Shown: positions 57,280 to 64,000 of the stretch, piece after piece
How the letters are laid out: each line of letters begins with the position of its first letter
How positions within the stretch are numbered: position 1 is the first letter of the stretch
Assembly (NCBI GenBank): GCA_920105625.2
Contig: CAKKTE020000077.1
Coordinates: 806,001 to 870,000 of the forward strand
DNA length: 64,000 nt
Origin: Clusia tigrina
Taxonomy: Eukaryota; Arthropoda; Insecta; Diptera; Clusiidae
Direction of reading: 5' to 3'
The notes under the pieces: model-generated
Seen by the model: only the letters and a program-made list of their open reading frames with translations
Databases searched by the model: none
What the model was told of the DNA's origin: nothing
Program-made: the position numbers and the translations under genes

Positions 57280-59607
57280 CACCAATCCCCCGATTTACAC
57301 GGTAGATACGTTCCTGAGAAAAACGTGTAAATCGAAAATTAAAAATTTTCAAGTCAAATCGAAAAGCTAGCAGAAAATGCATAATTGTAATAGTTGTGAT
57401 TTTTTTCAATATTTTTAGGTGTACACAGAAATAAAAATAAAATGCATTGACAGGTTAAAATATGTAATATATTACGGAAACACTGTTTTTTTATTTAATT
57501 ACAATACATTAAACAGAAGAACAAAAAATAAAACCAAAGGTGTTTTATTATCCTTCATCACTATCAGAAATTATGTACTCTCATTATTTTTTTCGGAATC
57601 GAAGGTTGGAATTCACTTTCATCACTCGAAGTTATTTGTGCCGATTCGATGTTTGAAGCAGAAATATTTACATTCTGAGAGGTGGTAATAAAATCGGTTA
57701 TTAACAATTGCTTCGAATTTTTTGTAAGATCTTTGTAAACTTCTTCATATTGAGCCAAGCAGCGATTTATGTCACGTTGGAATCGTAAAGCCCTTTCAAC
57801 GTTTGTGTCATTTTGTATAAAATGATTACCCAGCTTTCTTCCCAATGCAAGTCCTTCGCGGATGACTTTAGCAGTGAATGTTACTGGTACTAATTCCTCT
57901 TCATCAGATTTGTCAGACTCACTTTCGCAAACTAAGCTAACTAAATCATCCTCACTTAGTTCTTTATCAGCCATTAACTCTGCGATATCATCATCAGTAA
58001 AATCATCAAAACCTTCTCCGCCCAATGAATGCGCCATCTGTACTATCTGCGAATATTCATCATTTAACGTTGAAATGGAATGTTCATTTTTGACTACATT
58101 TGGCCACAATTTTTTCCAACAGCTATTGAGAGTTGTTTGCTTAATCGCAGTGTATGATAAGGCGATATGCTTCACACAGTCTAATATTGTAAAATTTTTC
58201 CAAGCACTAATAACTGTTAAAGATTCATTGTTCTCCATTTGTTCCAAAATATATGTAAAGGCTCGTTTTATGTACAAAGCTTTAAAAGTAGAAATTATGC
58301 CTTGGTCCAATTTTACTTCAACGTTCTCATACTCTAGATCTTGTGGGTGACCCGGCGCATTGTCAATTAACTAAAGCACTTTAAAAGGCAATCCCTTTGA
58401 ACTTAAATATTTCTTGGCATCTGGGATAAAACATTCATGAAACCATTCAGTAAACATTGCAGCAGTAACCCACGCTTTCTTATTAGCCCTCCAATAAACG
58501 GGAAGATTATTGATGTTTACTCCTTTAAAGGCACGGGGCATTTTTGATTTGTTAATCACTAATGGATTCATAATATAATCTCCTGAAGCATTGCTACAGA
58601 AAAGAATTGTTATGCGATCTTTTGCTGCTTTATGACCACTAGCCGATTTATAAAATTTTGAGACATAAGTCCTTTCAGGCATTTTTTTCCAGAATAACCC
58701 TGACTCATCAGCATTGAAAACCTGATCAGGGGTGTATGAATTGTCGTTAATAATTTCTGTAAAATTTGCTGGATATTCTAAGGCTGCATCTACGTCGCCA
58801 GAAGCCAGTCCACCTTTTAATTTTAAGCTGTGTAAAGAATGTCTTATTTTAAATCTTACAAACCAGCCATGACTTCTTTTCAGTTGAAGAAGAAGATGGT
58901 AATTGCTCTACAATTTTTTCGTAAATTCGTAATGCTTTATTTGTTATAGCGGCCGTATCAATGGGTACTCTTTTTTGTGTTTGATCTTCTATCCAAAGCA
59001 TTAACGCTTTCTCCATTTTTTCCATTGCGATATTTCTGGTGTGTATGATGTTGTGCCCATACTCGTGGTATTGCCAGCTGCAACACTCTTTCTAATTGTG
59101 TTTTCATTTGTTCTAATAGCTCTTATTGTAGCTTCGTTCATGCTATATGATTTTGCAACATCTACTACTCTATCCCCCTTTCGTAAGCGATCCAAAATTT
59201 CGATTTTAGTTTCCAAAGAAATAACTTTTCTTTTAACTTCTTTCGACATTATAAGCCTATAATTTTTTTAAATTTATGTTAATTTATAATAATCTAAATT
59301 ATGCACTCACTTGTAATTTACGAATATGGAAAATTAAATCTTTCTGAAACTGTGAAACTTTCACTCAAATACAATTTTCCGTAGATAAAACTTTAATTTT
59401 ATGCGAAGAAATACAGACACAGTGTGCATGTGCAGCAAGTCAGCACATAAGCTCGGGATTCCCCGTGAGATGTGTACACAGCGCACGTGTTCAAACACAG
59501 TAGCATTTAGTAGAGTGCGATAAAAACAAAAAAAAAAAACTTATTTGGAAAACCGTGTAAAAGCGAAAACGCGTAAAACAATTACCGTGTAAATCGGGGG
59601 ATAGGTG
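57280..59607 (-). mobile_element. Tigger (pogo-type) DNA transposon
   Basis: 2,328 bp with 25-26 bp inverted repeats differing at one base: CACCAATCCCCC plus GATTTACACGGTA on the left, CACCTATCCCCC plus the same on the right, flanked by TA (57278-57279 and 59608-59609), the Tc1/mariner-superfamily target. A second inner motif CGTGTAAATCGAAAA / CGTGTAAAAGCGAAAA is also inverted. The transposase is on the minus strand. The copy is inserted in the gypsy 3' region and is therefore younger than it. Confidence 0.92.
57564..59249 (-). pseudogene. Tigger transposase, one frameshift and one stop
   Basis: 59249-59001: N-terminal helix-turn-helix (KRKVISLETKIEILDRLRKG, VVDVAKSYSMNEATIR), the CENP-B/psq DNA-binding type. 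Then a second HTH region (IEDQTQKRVPIDTAAITNKA) to a frameshift near 58865. The DDE domain follows: NADESGLFWKKMPERTY (first Asp), GHKAAKDRITILFCSN, a TAG near 58371, then DNAPGHP (second Asp). 58310-57564 has the C-terminal part, with an acidic stretch (SEDDLVSLVCESESDKSDEE) and an end resembling Tigger tails. Two lesions only, so it was recently coding. Confidence 0.88.
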
Positions 59608-59609
59608 TA

Positions 59610-60079
59610 CTTACTTCTTTAAATATACATTCGTACATTCATTCTTTATCTTATACACATATGTATATACATTCTCGTATATATACTTACTTCACCAGCA
59701 GTTCCGTTGCCTGGCGTTAACGCTCATGCGTCGAATTTCAGTGCATACACTGCCGTATGTATGTATGTACGTACATATTCGAAGTTTTATATTACTTACC
59801 CAAGACTGTCTTACTATCTTATTTTATTTTTTAATTACGTGCAATATATATCATTTAATATTTAAAAAAAATATTTTTCCCTACTGTGCTTCGTTCGGCC
59901 ATAGTGCATAATAGGCACATTTTTATTACGTCAACTGTACTTGCTCGAGTTTAATTGGCACACTTCTGCTGGCCTTGACTTTGAAAATCGGAGCTGTGTG
60001 TCTTATTTGATACACACACGTACATGTTTACGTTGTTATTCTTGTGTTTACACTTGTAAAACACTGCCAACACATGTCT
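59610..60079. other. Gypsy 3' non-coding region, right of Tigger
   Basis: About 470 bp between Tigger and the integrase stop; no gene seen. Confidence 0.5.
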
Positions 60080-62590
60080 TTAGTTGTGTGGTCTAATGTG
60101 GAATAATTTCGACAAATTATTATGTAGCTTTTTATTTTTTCCCTTAATCGTTACGACTGTCGTAACTGGGCTTCGGATCTCTGCTACTACATACGGACCT
60201 ACCCACACAGGTGAGAATTTGTTTCTCCTAGCCTTCATTAGTACCTGGTCACCCACATGAAAAACTACTTGGTTTAGTACCTTGTTATAGGCTTCCCTGG
60301 CCACTCGTTTAGCACAATCCTGGTTTTCTCTGACCAATTCGTGCGCTCGCTGTAACTGATACTTTTGCACTTTATTCGGGTCATCAGCATTGTATACAGG
60401 CGCACATTTGCGCCTCAAATTCGCTGGCATGTTGAAATCAAACCCGTAGAGTGTTCTAAACGGAGTTTGCTTCGTTGATACATGTACCGTATTATTGTGT
60501 ATATGCATTGCAGTGGTCAACCATTGATCCCAATTCGAGCCGTCTTCTTTGGCAAAACTGTGCAAGTACTCGGCCAAAGGTCGATGACACCGTTCCACTG
60601 AGCCATTCGCCTGTGGATGATATGGTGTTATGTGCAACTTCTTGATTCCCAGCATTTTACACGTTTCTGAGAATAGTTTCGATACGAAATTTGAACCATT
60701 GTCGGTTATCAAAACCTTAGGTATGTTGTATCGTGCTATAATTTCATCAAAGAATGCTTTGGCTACCGTACCTGCTTCCGCATCGGGTATAGCCACGCAC
60801 GCCATATACTTTGAGAAATCATCTTGGAACGTCAATATGTACTTGTTTCCCGAAACTGTCTCAGGTAAAATACCTACAATATCCATATGAACTTTATCAA
60901 ATGATTGTTTTGGTGTGTCAGTTAACACCATTGGCATCTTTGTTAGCCTTGAACTTTTGTTGGCCTGGCACTTTGGGCAACTCTTTACATATTTTTTTAT
61001 GTCTTTTAGCATACCTTTCCATCCGTATACTCGACTAATTCTGTCATGGGTTTTCCAGAATCCCTGGTGTCCACCTAGAGGTGAATCATGGAAACCCTTT
61101 AACACAGCCTGGATATCTTTTTTATCCTCCAGCCATTCTACACTACTGGCTCTTTGTTCATTAGCAGCGTCACCTGCATTGCTAGCATTTCTTGTTGCAT
61201 CAATTTTATCCCCTTGAATTCTCTCGGCCTTCTCCTTATCTGACCGTGCCTTGGCCCTCGTTTGCACTACTGATACCTTCTGTGCCTGCGGTACTCTGCT
61301 GAGTGCATCCGCATTCAGATTCTTTTTCCCAGGTTTGTATATGATTTCAAAATCATACTCAGACAATTTGTGTCTGAACCTAGCTAGCCTAGACGTTTGG
61401 TCTTTCAAATTGGCTATGCCTCTCAACGGCTGGTGATCAGTATATATTTTAAATGGGCGTCCTAGCAGATATGCCCTAAAATTCTTTGTAGCCCACACTA
61501 TGGCTAGAAATTCCTTTTCTATTGTGGAGTATCTCTTCTCCGTGTCGCTAAGCGCTCTGCTTGCGAATACTATTGGTCGGTCATTACCGACTTCCCCTTG
61601 TGACAATACTGCCCCTAATGCTTCATTGCTAGCATCAGTGGTCAACAAAAAAGTTTGCTCAAAGTCGGGGTACGCCAAAATTGGTGGCGAGCTAATTATT
61701 TCCTTTAGCCTCTCGAATGCTTGCTGACATCTCTCTGTCCATTCGAACTTTGCTTTTTTTCGTAGCAACTTATTAATCGGCAACGCAATTCCGGCTAGTC
61801 CTTCCACGAACTTTCTATAATAGTTCACTAGTCCTAGGAATGCTTGCACTTCCTTTCTGTTTCTCGGAATCGCTAAATTTTTAACGCATTCCACCTTCTG
61901 CGGGTCAGGCAGTGCTCCTGCTTCTGAGCAACGATGGCCTAAATAAACCACCTCTCTTCGCAAAAATTGACACTTCTCCGTGTTCAATTTCAAATTGTGT
62001 TCTCGTAATTTCTAGAGCACCTTGCACAAGCGTTGCGAATGCTGCTGCAATTTCTTCCCATAAATTACAATATCATCGAGATACACAAAACAATCTAACC
62101 CTTGTAAGCCTGTTAGCACATGGTTCATTAGCCGTTGGAAGGTAGCCGGTGCTCCTGTTAATCCAAACGGCATTCTATTAAAGTCATAATGCCCTAAACC
62201 GGTGCTGAACGCGGTTTTCTGCTTATCTTGGGTATCCACCAGAACTTGGTGGTAGCCACTCGCTAAATCAAGTGTAGAAAAATATCTACTGTGTCCCAAT
62301 TGATCCAGAATTTCTTCTATCCTTGGTATCGGAAACACCTGCTTGATAGTGGCGTCGTTCAATTTCCTAAAATCGACGTCCATTCTCCACTTCTTCTGAC
62401 CCTGAGCACCTCCCTTCTTTGGTACCAAAATTATTGGTGAGTTCCAAGGCGAGATACTCGGTGAAATTATGTTATCCTTTCTTATACGTGCCTGTTTACC
62501 TCATCTTTGTGAGCTTGTGGCAATCTGTACTGTCTCAGACTAATTGGTGGTTGATCCACTCTAGTAGGTATTTCATGCTCTACCTCTGGT
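60080..62590 (-). pseudogene. Gypsy pol: RT, RNase H, integrase
   Basis: RT: about 62590-62430 is frame-shifted (DQPPISLRQYRLPQAHKDEV). The next piece (62428-62012) has WRMDVDFRKLNDATIK, YFSTLDLASGYHQV, RMPFGLTGAPATFQRLMN and CFVYLDDIVIY (catalytic YLDD). After a TAG near 62012 the frame is open to 60080: KFVEGLAGIALPINKLL, RNase H (LTTDASNEALGAVLSQG, KNLNADALSRV), the integrase finger (CPKCQANKSSRL), core (HMDIVGILPE, ITDNGSNFVSK, YHPQANGSVERCHR) and C-terminal domain (VGDQVLMKARRNKFSPVWVG). The 637-codon piece is undamaged. Stop at 60080; no env frame follows. Confidence 0.88.
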
Positions 62591-62592
62591 GT

Positions 62593-63364
62593 CTACGTCA
62601 ACTGGTCTCCCTCCAGCAAAAATATGTCATGGAATGACATGCAAATGGCTTCTATTGATGCCTTCTCTTCTGAATTTACGCTTGGGTCTAACTTCAGTGA
62701 TTCTAGCACTCTCTCCATTATTTTTCTTATATCAACTTGTTTAATCTGATCTATAATTCGGTTCCTTAAAATTATCGTAACTAGTGAACTTAGGGCTAAA
62801 ATCGTTATCCATATAGTAGTCCTCTTCTGATGCATTCAGTACGCAAGCGTACACCTTACCCTTGTCAACGTGCGTTATGGTCTCCCCCATGTATACGCCT
62901 TCCGCTAGCTGCTGCTTGTGCAAAACAACAGTCCTAAGTTTCGTATTTACATGCATAGTAACTACTCTTGTTGACCTTGCATTTACTACCTCCATACTAT
63001 TCTTAACCTTACTCACGGTTCCTTCCTGCCATGACTTTAATGGAAGAGTGAGGATTCTATTCTTTTTATTATCATAAAATGATAACTGCTTGTCAAGCGC
63101 ATCCAGTATGGAGCGTCCCCAAAGATTATCGCGGCCAATTATCCCATCAGCCGGGATACCTTTCCTATCCACTTCCACTGCGTGCACTCTAAAACTCATA
63201 CCCTTAACTCCACTGTCCCCTATACTGAGCGACCCCAATGTCCTAATGCACCCTCCAAACGCTCCGTTAAGCGTTCTTACGTCCATTTGATTAATGTCTA
63301 GCCCCTTTCGTAAAACACTAAATTTTACGAGGCTAGTGTCCGCCCCTGAATCTACTAATAGCAC
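62593..63364 (-). pseudogene. Gypsy protease and linker to RT
   Basis: A frame from about 63364 with LLVDSGADTSLVKFSVLR (aspartic protease active site DSGA) and DGIIGRDNLW (the flap-to-core 'IIGRD' motif), followed by about 90 residues of linker to 62741. A second frame (62835-62593) carries the linker onward (SLKLDPSVNSEEKASIEAI, then FLLEGDQLT), ending at a TAG just before RT text. A frameshift near 62780 separates the two. Confidence 0.8.
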
Positions 63365-64000
63365 TAGCTTTCCACTCGCTGCCTACTCGCAGGGTATCTC
63401 GATGAAGGCATCACCTATCCTGCTCATAGCGAAGCAACCTCCTTTTGTTCCCAATATTGACGTGTATCCACTCCCTAACTCTTCGTGAAACTGGAGAGCC
63501 TCTTGCTCCTCCTTCTCCTGGACTGTAGTTCCTACATTACTAGTCCCACGTACTTCTGGCCTAATTATTACTCTTTCTTTTGGCTTTCCAGTCTACTGGC
63601 CTCGACTGGGCCGCTGGAAGTTTCCCTGGTTGGGATTGTCTATCCCTGCATTCCGCTGCCCGATGTCCCATTCGTCCACATGAGAAACATCTCAACCCCT
63701 GTTTGGTGTTGCTTATCCTTGCTTCACTTCTGGAATTGCAATTTGGTCGCTGCTGACACTCCCAGTTCTGAAAGGATTTATTCCTTGGCTAATTCCTTCC
63801 GTTGTATTAACTCGGGGTCTACTGAAATTACCCCTGCTGTCCCTCAAGGGTGGATCCGGGCGCCTCGTAGCTGGCTGCCTTCTATTCTGACTCCATTCTG
63901 TGTCCCCTTGGCACTGTCTACTTGCCTCATGACCATAAGTTTGGCACTCCATACAGGGCGTGTTTTTGCGTGTAACGCATTCATCCCTTGTGTGCCCTGG
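63365..64000 (-). pseudogene. Gypsy gag, nucleocapsid part, partial
   Basis: Zinc knuckles at the right edge: GHTRDEC (63990) and CMECQTYGHEASRQC (63950-63910), then a Pro/Arg/Asn-rich linker in a 79-codon frame (63952-63713) and scattered text up to the protease with stops near 63596, 63695 and 63388. Continues beyond the window. Confidence 0.65.

Larger units (their letters stand above)
54518..64000 (-). mobile_element. Ty3/gypsy element (3' LTR to gag), split by Tigger, runs off the window
   Basis: 3' LTR 54518-55002, polypurine tract 55003-55018, a long non-coding region, then pol and gag on the minus strand to the right edge. The element is over 7 kb without Tigger. It has RT, RNase H, integrase, protease and zinc knuckles in the Metaviridae order. 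The 5' LTR and TSD are outside. Pol is broken at several places. Confidence 0.85.

Noticed and set aside
57862..58350. 162-codon plus-strand frame in Tigger
   Set aside because: Antisense shadow of the transposase C-terminus.

Overview
This is a eukaryotic, intron-bearing, AT-rich window made almost entirely of transposable elements (TEs), most of them broken. The mix suggests a higher dipteran, possibly a tephritid fruit fly, from pericentric or otherwise TE-rich heterochromatin: Ty3/gypsy elements of mdg3/GATE and other types, a copia element primed by an internal fragment of initiator tRNA-Met, BEL/Pao, LOA/R1-like, I-clade and Jockey-like LINEs, a hobo/Hermes-type hAT and a Tigger. The species cannot be proven from the window. 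The only candidate host gene is a short two-exon piece at 27.9-28.6 kb that resembles the thioredoxin-like part of DNAJC16.

Layout. 1-6.2 kb: two Ty3/gypsy elements lie tail to tail, and their 3' LTRs abut the two ends of a 1.1 kb (TA)n tract; the second (minus strand) has a nearly open gag-pol with one stop codon and is cut off at 6179. 6.2-21.8 kb: a giant imperfect palindrome, with arms of about 7.1 kb that are over 99% alike by eye. From outside to inside each arm carries a LINE 3' end, a BEL/Pao gag fragment, an LTR-like block, a gypsy RNaseH-integrase fragment, an unclassified stretch, a Gag-like fragment and a second LINE 3' half. The centre holds a (TA)n tract and, on the left side only, a solo LTR. 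20.5-25.3 kb: a 5'-truncated LOA/R1-like LINE with an 11 bp target-site duplication (TSD) sits in a BEL/Pao element that resumes at 25.3-26.4 kb; the palindrome edge falls inside this LINE, so the right side is the ancestral copy.

26.4-33.9 kb: a Gag-like zinc-knuckle fragment, the host exon candidates, a minus-strand LINE lacking most of its endonuclease, non-coding DNA, and a remnant of a multicopy insect protein. 33.9-52.5 kb: a nest four layers deep. A hAT transposon (8 bp TSD GTACAGAC) is split by a copia element (34.8-44.6 kb) and by an I-clade LINE (46.1-51.7 kb, 10 bp TSD). The copia element is itself split by a 5.3 kb LTR retrotransposon (37.96-43.27 kb, 4 bp TSD AGAC). This innermost element codes only for Gag and protease, and its 1.45 kb LTRs contain a four-fold array of covarying hairpins. 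52.5-64 kb: diverged modules of an old repeat, a Jockey-like LINE, and a gypsy element (3' LTR at 54.5 kb, running off the window) split by a 2.3 kb Tigger with 25-26 bp inverted repeats.

Most interesting: (1) the Gag-protease-only element and its hairpin-array LTR, whose terminal motif recurs in three other LTR-like blocks here; (2) the palindrome and its asymmetries; (3) four LTR or LTR-like ends abutting (TA)n; (4) the datable hAT/copia/Gag-PR/LINE nest.
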